The notes under the pieces were generated by a model that was not told the origin of the DNA, searched no databases, and saw only the letters and a program-made list of their open reading frames with translations. Below are positions 37,920 through 49,077 of a stretch of 64,000 nt of DNA, one piece after another; position 1 is the first letter of the stretch; each line of letters begins with the position of its first letter. A program made the position numbers and the translations under genes. Origin of the DNA: Rotaria sp. Silwood1 (Eukaryota > Rotifera > Eurotatoria > Philodinida > Philodinidae); assembly GCA_905250075.1 (NCBI GenBank), contig CAJNOP010000711.1, positions 30,251-94,250 on the forward strand, in the 5' to 3' direction.

Positions 37920-40200
37920 TTATTGCTCACGCCACACACGCAGTTTCGGATTATAAAAAAGGTGTACGTCTCTTGTCGAATCTGTGAATCGCGTTCGAAG
38001 CGTATACATCGGTTCATTGTAATTGCCTTGCCAATGCAATTCAATATAAATGTCCATGTTACCAGTACTATCATTCACCGGTATTTTATGTTCGATAGAT
38101 TCTTGACCTGTGAGCTGTTTGGATTCGTATTTCGATGCAGTTCCTTGTCGAATTCGTATTCTCGCTCTCGAAAAAAGCGTATATGGAATGTCTTGATCGA
38201 CATCGAGACCCATTATCTTAATTCTTTGTTTTTGAATTGTAACACGCACTCGTCGATGAAGTTCCCAGTCGGGTATGGGAATGCCTAATTTAGCCATCAA
38301 TCCTCGCATCAGATCGTCGCATAAGGCGTGAATATTGAGTTGAGCCAATGGAGCTGATGAAGTCAATTGTAAATTGCCGATAGCTAATTTACCACCACGT
38401 TCACTGACTCTTTGTGGAACATACGCTGCTGGTGGGACGCGTAAGGAAGAGCCTAATACGAGACATACATCGGCTTTCTCTGCATGTTCAAAACTTGCAT
38501 CGAATTCTTGTTGTGAAAGACTCTCGCCAAAGTTAATGATCGAATCGTACAGTGTCGAACTGCATTTGGTACATTTACGAGTTGTCTGATGATCGTGATT
38601 TTTGACGGCCGTTCGTGTTTGAAAGTCACGAAAATATTTCATGTGACAGTTCTTGCATATTTCCAAATTCGAATTACCATGAACCTCGGATATCAATGAC
38701 GATGGCAAGCCAGATCTTAGATGAAGACCGTCGATGTTTTGAGAAACAACAAAGTGAAGAAGATTCCGTCGAGCTAATTCAACAAGTGCCATATGTGTGA
38801 CTGATGGAATTGCTTTTACTAAACTGACTGTACGAACCGCTGGAGAACGCTTTGCACCCGGATGATCACGAAGTTCCCACACACCTGGTCCAGTTGGTAG
38901 AATCGTATTCATACTGGATCGATAATCAGGAATACTATAAAGAAAGTTGAATAAATCATATTCGACACGATACTAGTGGCAAAAAAGGAAACACATCCTT
39001 ATCTTTAACAATTAGCAAAAAGAATTCACAATTACATCATGAATTCTTATGGACGACATCTTAATTTAAATATCAGAGGTGGGATCGGTTGGCATTTTTG
39101 CCAAACCGAACCGACCGTAACCGAAAAAATCTCTAACCGAATCGAACGTAACCGACCGAATTTTTTAAAATTTCTAACCGAACCGACCGTAACCGAAAAA
39201 ATCTCTAACCGAACCGAATATAACCGACCGAATATTTTAAAATTTCTGGCCGAACAGACCGTAGCCGACCGAATTTCAAAAATTTCGTAATCGAACCGAG
39301 TTTAGAGAAAGCGAAGTTTAGCTTATGTTAATTAGGGTATTAGTGCTATATAAATTAGCAACAACAAATCGAACAGTAGCAACTATGAGCAATCAACATC
39401 TAGAGAAAGTAACGAAGAAAGATTATTTATTGAATCCTCTTACTGTATTATAACTTTCTTACCTCTCACAACAAATTTAGAAAACATGTGAGATAATACG
39501 AGTTACGAACAACAGCTAATTGTTGTACGATTACACTCTCTTTTCTTCTTATGTCTCAAAAAGTCCATCGAACTCAAATCAAAAGATTATGTCGATTCTT
39601 TCTAACCGAACCGAACGTAACCGACCGAATTTTTTAAAATTTCTAACCGAACCGATCGTAACCGAAAAAATCCGTAATCGGACCGAATGTAACCGACCGA
39701 ACTTTTTAAAAATCTCGAATCGAACCGATTTCGGTTACGGTCGGTCGGTTCGGTGCGGTTAAAAACCGAACCGGTCCCATCTCTGTTAAATATTCATTCC
39801 AGAAAGGATCAAAATCCTCGGCATATGAAATTAAGCAAAGGATTTCTATAGTCTCTCTCTCCCCCCTTCTTCTCAGCAAAACCTTGCTGTAGGAATGTAC
39901 AGAAAAATTTTCAGGAAGAGATTTAAACCTATTTAACTCATTCCTTCTGAGTGTTCGGTACGAGCCTACCATGAGTCGCACTCACCCTGTAGATGTTGAC
40001 ACACCTGCACCTAGAATAATCACAATTTTAAAAAAGACATTCCGTTATTCGAAACTTTTCTTCGACTTACCAGTAAACACGATAAAATGCTTTGCATTAC
40101 GAATCCACTCGGCCAATTGGTCAAGTTTTTGATCAAGAACGTCAGGTGGATCGATAATTTCTTTTTTTGTGGGATCTTCGTCTGGTATCCCATATGCCAT
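37920..40200 (-). CDS. SIRT7-like NAD-dependent deacylase (sirtuin)
   Basis: The exons are 40200-40071, 40010-39986 (25 nt) and 38934-37920. All junctions are GT-AG and keep frame, giving 389 residues against 400 in human SIRT7. The NAD-binding loop is split over three exons: FT / GAGVSTSTG / IPDYRSS, residues 42-59. Then come VSQNIDGLHLRSGLP, the catalytic His as H137 in EVHGN, zinc ligands C145, C148, C173 and C176 (CKNC and CTKC), NFGESL and LGSSLRVPP. The LHLRSGLP and HGN context and the long C-terminal extension (WELHRRVRVTIQKQRIKI onward) fit the class IV SIRT6/7 group, closest to SIRT7. Expected role: nuclear or nucleolar chromatin deacylation (family knowledge). The second intron (38935-39985) holds a complete MITE. 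No broken residues. Confidence 0.93.
39066..39793. mobile_element. hAT-type MITE, 712 bp, with perfect 8-bp TSD
   Basis: The element is 39074-39785, flanked by TTAAATAT at 39066-39073 and 39786-39793. Left end CAGAGGTGGGATCGGTTGGC; right end inverted CAGAGATGGGACCGGTTCGG (16 of 20 match). CAG-R-G-R-TGGG termini with an 8-bp TSD are typical of hAT. Both subterminal zones (39100-39300, 39600-39770) are arrays of CCGAACCGACCGTAACCGA and ATTTTTTAAAATTTCT modules of roughly 30 bp. No transposase frame is present. It lies in the sirtuin intron. Confidence 0.93.
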
Positions 40201-40534
40201 ATCGTACTAATTTGATTCGACTATTTTTCGACCGACAACAATCTGAAATCGTTTCAATTAATATATATATATATATCTCTACCCTTAGCTGCGTGTATGC
40301 ATCGACGTAGAGTTGGCAACAATTCAAACAAAAGAGTTTGTGCAACAATAATGTTGTCGCTGGTTACATGCGTCACTGACGATTGTTGATTTGGGATTGA
40401 AAGCAAAAACTACAGAACCAGAAAAAGAATTTTCGCAAAAGAAACACATGTTTTTTTTCCTGTTCGGAGTTGATTTGAAAAACGCGGCCTTATTTTTTTT
40501 TACAATACTTTTAGATTGGAAAGGACGCTTTTTG
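40201..40534. other. intergenic, probable sirtuin promoter region
   Basis: AT-rich, with an (AT) run at 40261-40276 close upstream of the sirtuin start. No gene seen and no promoter element that I can name. Confidence 0.4.
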
Positions 40535-40554
40535 TTATATTAAAATAAAAAGAC

Positions 40555-41395
40555 ACAATGATGTTAAATGTCGTTGCTCGTCGAATTGACTTCGTATCAA
40601 ACCTCGTCTTTCCCTATGTTCTTTCAATAGGGAACCTTGTGAACCTCCTCTTAGGATATCGAACCATCTGGATCTTTTACCTCCAATTTCAATGCATGCT
40701 CTTCGATTTCTCAACCACACTTCGATCCATCGCAAATATGCCATTGGAATAAACCCCTTCCCATATTAGAAGCCCCCCGGGGCTTCTATTTGGCCTTGCA
40801 AACTTTGGTCGGATTTTGCTGAGAAAAACTGAAAATTTTGCTGGAGAGATCCTTTCAAGGGAGCTTCTAATAGGGAGAGGGCTTCTAATATGGGAGGGGC
40901 TTCTATTACGGAGGGGGTTTACCCATCCTTTTCAACTTCCCAAGGCAGCCTTCGAACCAAAGCTGGTCGAAAGCTGCCTTGAAATCAAAAAATACCGTTG
41001 CAACTGGTGAGCCATTGGCCATCAAGCTTTGAACCTGATCGAAGAAGAGAAGAACACGAGTTTGGAGCCGAAAGTCAGCACGAAAACCACTCTGAGAATC
41101 AGGAAGGAGCCCACGCTTTTTCAACATATCTGAGAACCGAGTAACAAACAGTTTTTCGTCAACCTTCAAGAAGACGTCCAGCAGTGAGATTGGACGTGTA
41201 ATGTTAGGCGAACAAATGGCTTCCTTCTTCGCCAACAATAACACCCTTGTATCTTTCCATTGTCTTGGTACAACTCCTTCTGAGAACGAGAGATTGAAAA
41301 CCCTAGTGAGAAGTGACCAGTACGGAAGTGGAAGGGACTCGAACATAAAATTTGACAAACCATGTGCATCACAAGACATTTTCGGGTGAAATATC
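40555..41395 (-). mobile_element. LINE reverse transcriptase fragment
   Basis: On the minus strand: YWSLLTRVFNLSFSEGVVPRQWK, RPISLLDVFLKV, GLLPDSQSGFR, then the catalytic ATVFFDFKAAFDQLWFEGCLGKLKRMG. After an insertion (40752-40919) it resumes as IPMAYLRWIEVWLRNRRACI and LRGGSQGS. These are RT motifs of a non-LTR retrotransposon. The YxDD box and everything downstream are missing, and no 5' endonuclease is visible, so it is a truncated relic of a different clade from the one at 459-2958. After GGSQGS the sequence loses homology. Confidence 0.85.
40750..40921. mobile_element. 168-bp MITE with TA target duplication
   Basis: The element is 40752-40919, flanked by TA on both sides (40750-40751, 40920-40921). 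The ends are AACCCCTTCCCATATTAGAAGC and, inverted, AACCCCCTCCGTAATAGAAGCC, near-identical TIRs. It interrupts the LINE RT between codons for MG and IP, whose reading frame matches on either side. Internally there is an AGAAGCCCC/GGGGCTTCT hairpin and three 20-bp GGGCTTCTAATA-type repeats. TA duplication points to the Tc1/mariner group. Confidence 0.9.
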
Positions 41396-42399
41396 TATTC
41401 CTTGTGCTGTGCGTTGGACAACTAACTGGCGGTGTCTCTCACGAGTAAGACTATCATCTCTTCTAATATGTTTTCCAGAGAATTGACGTCTATTGTCGAT
41501 CATTTTGGGCTCGATTAGAAAGCCATAGTGATTGAATCTAGGAGATTCTAAGATATCATGAGTATGATAGAATTGGACTGTTTTTCAGTGTTTGAGTTTT
41601 ACTTCCGATCAACTATCGTCGAGGCTTTATTTTGAGAAGGAAGAGTCTTTTTACCAGTTTGTAGATTTCGACGAGTTGATGACCATAGAAATAATGAGTG
41701 ACTGAAAGGCTGTGTGTTCATGAGCTGAAATTTAAAGGTGACATTCGAAATCTACTCGATGAGCTCTAGCCAAACATGTGTGTTTCGATGAAATCTATTT
41801 ATTTTCTATTCTTTCGAATTTCCGGCACCTTACATTCATCTGATTTGTGTCACAGCTTGGAGAAAGAAAACCATGATAAGTTGATAACAACGCTCGCGAA
41901 TGTGTCCAAACTTTTATCGTACCTAGAGGATCACGTATTGCATTTATGAAAAAATTATCACCTTGATCGGTGCTTGTATCAGAGAGCAATGGAAATTGTA
42001 AATTTTATCCCAGTTGACACTATTCCCGAAATAATTTTTAAACATTTCAACTTTTCTACTCTGGAAAGGGTGTTCTTTCTCATAATTGAATAGCATGTCC
42101 GTATTTTACACCTGTAAGGCATGAATTGAAGCCTTCGTAGTCAATTTTTAGGCAAAAAGCGCCGAACGTTTTCGGAGTTTTTGTGTCATCAAGTTTTCTC
42201 AAAAAACTTCCTACAAGTTTTTTTTTGTAACAAGCTGCATACATATGAATCATGAAAACGCTTAATGTTTTCGCGTATGAACCAAGCCACGTTTTCAACA
42301 GTACCGGGGTTTAGCACTAAAAATGATCGGATAATTGTAACATAGGTACCATCTCTCTTCGAAATGTTTGACAGAAAAGATACCGACAAAATATTACTT
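41396..42399. other. unresolved region beside scaffold gap, possible decayed gene
   Basis: Minus-strand translations include NISKRDGTYVTIIRSF, NPGTVENVAWF and, further on, FFINAIRDPLGTIKVWTH in different frames. Composition is protein-like, but the frame changes at homopolymers (nine T at 42218-42226) and I cannot name a family. It may be a frame-broken host gene. The right side is cut by the gap, beyond which a hydrophobic segment (FLVGIFIVIACFVFMRSQ, 42500-42572) could be its signal anchor. Confidence 0.4.
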
Positions 42400-42499
42400 N
42401 NNNNNNNNNNNNNNNNNNNNNNNNNNNNNNNNNNNNNNNNNNNNNNNNNNNNNNNNNNNNNNNNNNNNNNNNNNNNNNNNNNNNNNNNNNNNNNNNNNN
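42400..42499. other. assembly gap (100 N)
   Basis: Exactly 100 undetermined bases, the conventional length for a gap of unknown size. Order and orientation across it rest on the assembly. Confidence 0.99.
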
Positions 42500-42848
42500 A
42501 ATCCACTAGTTTTTTGTAGTTCTGTGACCGCATGAACACAAAACAAGCTATTACTATAAAAATACCTACCAAAAAGTAGATGTGATATTCATGATCACGG
42601 TTTTAATATTTACATTTTACAGATTTTTGTATGTCGTTATTTTTCGTGTTTTTTCAAATATGTTTAAAACAGTTTTCGGGCCTACTCATATATAGTTTTG
42701 TAGAGAAATTCAAGCGCTATCTTTTGATGAAAAAAAAAGGATTTTAGTCACGGGGATAATAGAGGAGAAATCTTAAAAATACTGAGAGGGCAATTATTTA
42801 TGCGCCACCCGTTATTTATATTTATTTCAAATAAAATCTTGAGTTTAC

Positions 42849-43216
42849 CTTCAAAAGTTAATTTTCCTAATCCATCGTAATCATAAATTTCGAAAACATG
42901 ATCTGACATTGTATTTAAATCTTCATCAGTAAGAAAAGGTGCAACAGTATTCTTTGGGTGTTGACTTGTATACATTTGTTTATATAAATGACGAAATTCA
43001 TTTTTGTCCATTTTATTTGCATTACCTGTTGCTTTCATAAAATCTTTATATATTGTTTCTAATATTGATAATGGAATATCTTTTATTCAATACAAAAACA
43101 AAAAATAATATTTTTATTTAAAATCAATCAATATTTATATATGTATTACTTGTCATATTACTGTATTTAATTAAATCCCATTCAGTAAAAGATTTTTTTG
43201 AACTTTTTCCACCCAT
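42849..43216 (-). CDS. EF-hand calcium sensor, first two exons (partial)
   Basis: Exon 1 is 43216-43150, starting MGGKSSKKSFTEW, with a Gly at position 2 that suits N-myristoylation. Exon 2 is 43079-42849, after a 70-bp GT-AG intron. The spliced frame continues ILETIYKDFMKATGNANKMDKNEFRHLYKQ, a degenerate first EF-hand, and then HVFEIYDYDGLGKLTFEG, whose DYDGLGKLTFE loop is a canonical calcium site. A GTAAAC donor follows at 42848-42843. Layout and myristoylation signal recall neuronal calcium sensor/visinin-like proteins of about 190 residues with four EF-hands. The third and fourth EF-hands are not found before the gap, so the gene is truncated here or its 3' exons lie in the gap. Confidence 0.7.
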
Positions 43217-43944
43217 ATTTATTGTCGAAATGAAGAAAATTCTTAAAATGATCTTGTCAAAAATAAATTCTAGTTTGATGTCAATGCATACACTTTTATA
43301 TCATGAAAAATTCTTCTACTTTTTCTTGTTCTTTATCTCTTTTTCTTTGCGCAGATCTATATCGAAAGAGTTCATTGAGTATCTATCATTAACAATTCAA
43401 CCGGCTGATATTTTTTTTTATTCTTTCGTTAGCCAATCTTTACTCTGAATTAATAAACAAGTTTTTTGTTTCCCTCAAATTCGATTTCAAAGAAATAAAT
43501 ACAAAGATTTTTTTTATAAATAGATTTATCATTATAAATCTTTTTCTTTCAGTCTGTTTTGTTTAAAATAACCATAAATAAATGATCTATTTTTAAAATA
43601 TTTGTTGAACATTTTCGACCTTGAATAAATTATTTGCAAAATAGATTTATTCCGATTCTTGTCATTTTTTATAATATGTTCGAGTCATGATATTATAATT
43701 ATTTGTTTTAATATGAAGATAATAGCTGAGAAAATGATAAATAATTATCTGTTTATAGAAAAACTAAACTGATTCATCTTAATAGCATACTTTTTTTTTT
43801 CATTTATTTGATGAATAAGAAAAGAAAAACATTTTTTGAATTTCATCATTAAAAAGAACAAAATTATTTTATTCGAAATATTTTTCAAAATATTCTTTCA
43901 TCAATTGATATATACATTTTCTCTCTTTTCATTTAATCGTATTT
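43217..43944. other. intergenic, no gene seen
   Basis: Very AT-rich, with no frame of note. Confidence 0.5.
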
Positions 43945-44817
43945 AACGGTTGGTGCATGATAAATGGCACACTTTTACATTTCATTTTGCTACAACTTAA
44001 TATGTCATATTAAAAAAAAATGCACCAAAAGATACATCGTGGAAAGCTCTACAATTTACATAAGACTGCTTTTTTTTATAGTTGCACTTTTTACTTTCAA
44101 AGTGGACAAAATTAATCGCAGAGAATGTTGCTTTTTTACATAACAATTACGATAAACTGTTTCTTCTAAAATGTGGACATTTTCTCGCTGCATCTTTTTT
44201 TTTGTTTTCAAATAAAAGATATCAGCTAATAACAGAAAAAACCAATCGATAAAAAAAATCTCGTGTTTCGTATGGTCTAAATTTGATTGTTCAGCTTATT
44301 TTGAAAACAGAAAGTGAAACTATAAAAAGGCGGTCTTATCTAAATTGTAGAGCTTTTCAAACGGCATCTTGTGATGCATTTTGTTTAAAATAGACCAGCC
44401 AATAAATAAGGAAAAGATGGATTGGTTGTGTATTGAAAAATGACTTTTTCTCAGAAGCAAAATCTAATTGCTCAAAATTTTAGTCCGCTTTTAAAACAAA
44501 AAGTAGAACTGTAAGAAAAGCTGTCTTGTATAAATTATAGAAATTTTCACGTTGCATCTAATGGTATATTTCGTTTTATTTTTAAATAGAAGATATCAAG
44601 TGATAAAAAGTTGATATGAGATAAAACGAATTGATCTTTTACCAAAAAAAAAAAGTATTGTTTTCGCACGGTCAATATTTGATTGCTGCAAATCTTGTAT
44701 AAGTTGTAAAACTTTTTACATTGCATCCTGTGGTATATTGCGTTTTTTTAATACAACATATTATGTTCGTTGAAAAATGATATGCAAAAATGGACCATTT
44801 ATCATGCATCACACGTT
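43945..44817. mobile_element. fold-back/MITE-like element, about 870 bp
   Basis: GGTGCATGATAAATGGC at 43952-43968 is inverted as ACCATTTATCATGCATC at 44794-44810 (15 of 17). Inside, TTGTAGAGCTTTTC-type units recur at about 44345, 44530 and 44710, and once inverted at 44040-44065, each followed by GCATCTTGTGGTATAT-like sequence, so there are several imperfect units of 150-190 bp. ATTT lies outside both ends but is too short to be called a TSD with confidence. No coding potential. Confidence 0.65.
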
Positions 44818-45745
44818 ATTTTTATATAAACAAATAACAGATCATTAACAATCAATGAGACAAACTAAGTTAAATATATATCACTTAGCCAAAAAAATCA
44901 CGTATATGTTCTAGTAGAAATTGAAATTTCATTTTCAACTAGGAGAAATTCAAATATTATTTTCTATTATAGAAGAATATTAAAGTATTTTAATTTTTAT
45001 TCAAGTAGAAATAAAAGAAAGAAAAACCAGTAAGATGATCTTGTGGGTTTGAGTGCCATACAAAGAAGATCGTACCTTACACTTGTGTCTTATTCACAGC
45101 GGCACCATAATTAACCTTCGTCACTAACAGTGACTCTCATTTAACGAAATGTAGTTTTTTTTAACTAAATACTATTGATTCTCAAACTTGTAAATTTGCA
45201 AGTGTTTATGCTGCTAAAACGAAATGTTATCAAGGTAAATAGATGTTCACTTTTTGGTATATTCATTAGATTCTTGTACTGATCTCTATGATCAAACCTT
45301 AGTTTCTATTGCAATATATATATATAATCATTTGATATTTAAAACATCAAAATATTCTATATGACATTACACCGAAAAAGATTGGTATAGAATATTTCAA
45401 CTCGTTTTCATAATACTAAATTGAATAATTGACTATTGATACATAAATCTAGGTAGGACAAATTTCATCGATAAGATAAATTTTGTTTGATGAAGAGTGT
45501 CAAATGAGTTACCAGATTTGAAGTCGATGAAAAATAAAAAACTTAATAGACACTATGACATAATAGATGATTATGTTCTTCTTTCGATCTGCTAGATGAA
45601 TATCGTCAATGACCAAGAAAAAAAAACTAAATAAATATTCTCCTTGAAATGTAACAATTCATGCGCAAATATCGATTTTGTTGATGAACGTTTTATTTTG
45701 ATGATACAAACAAAAGATACATGCTACTCAATCACTATACAATTT

Positions 45746-45830
45746 GGGTGTGAGTGGGTGTGGATAGTATTACGCCTTCATCTTCAGCCACAGCCACACC
45801 CTCACCCACACCCACACCCCCACCTCCACC
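45746..45830. repeat. TGTGGG-like fold-back, strong
   Basis: GGGTGTGAGTGGGTGTGG at 45746-45763 faces CCACAGCCACACCCTCACCC and a further CACACCC run to 45830. The C-rich arm contains consecutive CCCACA hexamers, the complement of the TGTGGG telomere motif. Confidence 0.85.
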
Positions 45831-45866
45831 ATAAGGAAGCTCTTCACGACCAATGAGTAACGGCAT

Positions 45867-45951
45867 AGGATAGCCCTTGAGGATCTATGGGTATCCCCAT
45901 AGGCTAGACCTCGAGAATCTATGGACACACTCCATACGATAGGTCTTCGAA
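45867..45951. repeat. two-unit tandem repeat, about 34 bp
   Basis: GATCTATGGGTATCCCCATA at 45882-45901 and AATCTATGGACACACTCCAT at 45916-45935 are two diverged units. Each contains a small palindrome (CTATGGG..CCCATAG) and ends in a YTYGA segment. Confidence 0.6.
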
Positions 45952-46109
45952 TAAAACATGACTCCAAATGATGGTAAAATGTGGATGCGTTAGTGAGTTC
46001 TAAATTTGCAGTTTACGTGTGGGTTTATTTTTCTTTTTGATCGTTAATTTTTACTCAAGTGCAAACACAAAATTCGTTTTTACGAATTATCTAAGCAATA
46101 TTTGTTACA

Positions 46110-47012
46110 TACAGGGTGTTAAAAAACCATTATGCTCCCATCTACAACTCAAACTATAAATGATATCCACAAAATATTTTATACTAAATTAAAGCGCATC
46201 GAAGACTGAATCTATCGGTACTAAATAATGAAAGTTATGAAAATGTTTTAATTTCAAACTTAAAATAGTTTCAGAAATTTTATACTTTGTTTTGGAGTAG
46301 AAATTTGAAGCGTCAGTAACTCAGGAATGGAAAAAATGTTGTTCTTCGATATTTCTATATGGTTCTATAGAACTCGTCCAGCTCTACAAAATCGTATATA
46401 GTAAAAATGTTTTAAGCCATCTTCTAGAAATAAAAAGTTCAAAAAGCTACTTGGAAAATCTCAAAACACATCTAAAAATCGCTTTTTTTTTCATAGTGAA
46501 GAAAAATGCTTGATTTTCAATAAAAGTAGCTTTTTCATTAGTTTTACCATCTCAGACAGTTTCAAGTATACTGATTAGACACAGTTTTTTTAGCCTACAT
46601 CGAATGAGTACATTTGGAAATGTCTGAGGTGGTAAAAATAATGAAACAACTACTTTTATTGAAAATCAAGCAGTTTTCTTCACTATGAAAAAAAAAGAGT
46701 TTTTAGATGTGTTTTGAGATTTTCCAAGTAGTTTTTTGAACTTTTCATTTCAAGAAGATGACCTACAGTATTTTTAATATATATACGATTTTGTAGAGTT
46801 TGACGAGCTCTATAGAACCATATAGAAATATCGAAGAAAGAAAAATTTTCTATTCCTGATTTACTGGTGCCTCAAATTTCTACTAAAAAAAGTGTAGAAT
46901 TTCTGAAAATATTCTAAGTTTGACGTTGAAAGATTTTCATAACCTTCACTATTTAGTACCGATAGATCCAGTATTCGATGTGCGAAGCATACTGGTTTTT
47001 TAACGCCTTGTA
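46110..47012. mobile_element. 899-bp fold-back element with TA target duplication
   Basis: The element is 46112-47010, with TA on both sides. The ends are CAGGGTGTTAAAAAACC and, inverted, CAAGGCGTTAAAAAACC. The two halves are an inverted repeat over almost their full length (about 440 and 390 bases) around a spacer near 46556-46616; for example CTATATGGTTCTATAGAACTC on the left and its inverse GAGCTCTATAGAACCATATAG on the right. The arms have diverged clearly. TA duplication and CAGGGTGT-type ends suggest a Tc1/mariner-derived MITE. No transposase frame. Confidence 0.9.
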
Positions 47013-49077
47013 TTTAATCATGCAACTGTTAATTCTCCAACGAGAAATCATTCACATTCTTTTGGCCAAATTAGTGAAAACATCTCTGATTTATTAGCAA
47101 ATTTTACTCATATGAATTTTTCTTAGATATTGAAAGTTCGATACAAGGTCAATACGTAGTTATCAATGTAGTCCAACTGTACTTATTAAGCAGAAAAAAT
47201 TAATTTAGATAGCAGAAGTTTAGTATCATACTCAATCGATCGGATACGAGAACAGAAGGCTATCAAGGTATACGTTATTTAAGTGATCATAAGGGTAAAC
47301 TTACAATGTTGCGTATCGTCGATTGTGCTGTGGCCTTAAGACATTATTGCTATTCTCGTTTCCGTAGAAGCGGACCTCGAATACGATAACTCAATATCAC
47401 TCGAACCCATCATGACTGAGTAAATATGTCATCCGACAGTGTTCCCCAGATACTAGGTTCAAACCACAGTATCTTCAACTATGGAAGAGTCGTCAACGAA
47501 TTCCTCTTAGTTTCAATATAGATCTCACACTCAGTTAGACAATTTTAGTCGCCAATCCGACATTCATTATTGGAATGCATATGCTTTCGTTCGTAAGGGA
47601 ATATAAAGAGGATCGAAACTGACTAATTTCAGATTCTTTAGCGATAGCTGTTATAGGTGCCAAGTCTACGGGGAGTATTTATTATTTCTTAAACCCTAAG
47701 TAACGATACTCAGCACACAAACCTTTGTCTTTATGACAACTTCAATTTCAATACCAAGATAAACTACCGTTCTAGTATCCGATCATATGCGATATTAAAA
47801 TACTACTACTACTTAAACTATTTTTTCTACTCTAGTAAATAAGAACTGTGTAGTATTCACAGTCAAGATTTTTACGATCAGCCAAGCGTTCTGAATCAAA
47901 TAAGTCGGGTGGCAAACGCTGTAGAACACTAGTATATGTCATCACATAAGAGTTTTCTAGAATTTCGTTAACAAAATTCTCTCCATTAGTGAAAATCCTT
48001 TTTTCAAACGTTCTAAGATTTATCTAAGACAGTTCACAACTGTGTTAGATCGGGTAAAACTTGTCTTGGAGAAGTTTGAATACGATCCCAAATTATACAA
48101 CAAGAAAGACAAGCTGTACCAAAGAACTATTGAAAACAAAAACAAATTCATACGGTAAGACTCTTACTGTGCTGTGCTTAGTTGATTGCAACCGAAATAC
48201 AATCATATAATATGATATTGCAAACCTTTTATACAAGCTCGCTCTATGATAGTGTTTACTCATTTTTTTGCTTTCTGTAAATGCTTTTCTGATGATGATA
48301 GTAAAAAGGAGGGGTGTGGGTGTGGGTGTGTGTAGGATGTGAGTGTGGGTCTGGGTCTTCTCTCAACCACACCCATGCCCACCCAATCACACCCACACCC
48401 ACCCACACTGAAACTTCACACCCACACCCATACACAGTCTGAATTAACGATAAGGTTTCATATAGAAATTGGAGATCGCAATAAACGGATGCTGAATAAT
48501 TATATTGAATATTTACTTTTATTAATGTACCATTCAATAAAAAAGTACTTGCAATTAAGACTCTATTTTCGATTAAAATGGATTAACGCTCATTATTAAA
48601 TAATTCATAGATGAGACTGTAGGATTGTCAATTTAACCATTCATTATTGATTAATATCATCATTTTAATTTGATATTGAATAAAAATCAGATGGAATTGA
48701 AAAGTTTAATTGTACGCTTTGAAATGTTTACCACTTGGAGCATCGACTTGATTCAAAGATTGACAATGTGAACAAGAATATCAATATCAAAAGTAGTATA
48801 GTGACAGCATTTATATATTGAGTATGTTAAATAACAAATATTTATATGAAACTCTTCTCTACTATTTGACTTCTCTTTAGAATATAGATCATATAAAATA
48901 AATTGACTCTTTTAGTTTCTTATCGATAAGTAATTCATAAAATAGATGTGTAGAAATTTGTATGTCTATATTTTAAACTACATTTCACAAAGGGTAAAAT
49001 TAATCAAAGATAAAAAGAAAACAATAAACATTTTTTCATTATTGTTTTTTGTGAAGTGAGATGTAGAAGAAAGACAA
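47013..49077. other. intergenic, with strong fold-back at 48.3 kb
   Basis: From 47200 to 48100 the base composition is closer to coding DNA, but no frame stays open and no motif is recognised; it may be a relic. No gene is called. Confidence 0.5.
48311..48436. repeat. TGTGGG-like fold-back, longest in window
   Basis: A G-rich arm (48311-48355: GGGGTGTGGGTGTGGGTGTG and GTGAGTGTGGGTCTGGG) faces a C-rich arm (48366-48436: CCACACCCATGCCCACCC and ACACCCACACCCACCCACAC and more) across TCTTCTCTC. It contains runs of exact TGTGGG hexamers. It is the nearest thing to interstitial telomere repeat in the window, as an inverted pair. Confidence 0.9.

Larger units (their letters stand above)
44818..46111. 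other. intergenic with fold-back and short tandem repeat
   Basis: Apart from the TGTGGG-like fold-back (45746-45830) and the tandem pair next to it (45867-45951), nothing is recognised. Confidence 0.5.

Noticed and set aside
39706-39981. 91-codon open frame on the minus strand
   Set aside because: It runs through the MITE subterminal repeats and its flank; the reading frame follows the repeat, not a gene.
47438-47485. GGTTCAAACC as a possible tRNA T-arm
   Set aside because: Flanks do not form a 5-bp stem with a 7-base loop, and no A-box or acceptor stem is found at the right distance.
48256-48599. Gly/Val- and His/Pro-rich open frames
   Set aside because: Both are translations of the GTGGGT fold-back.
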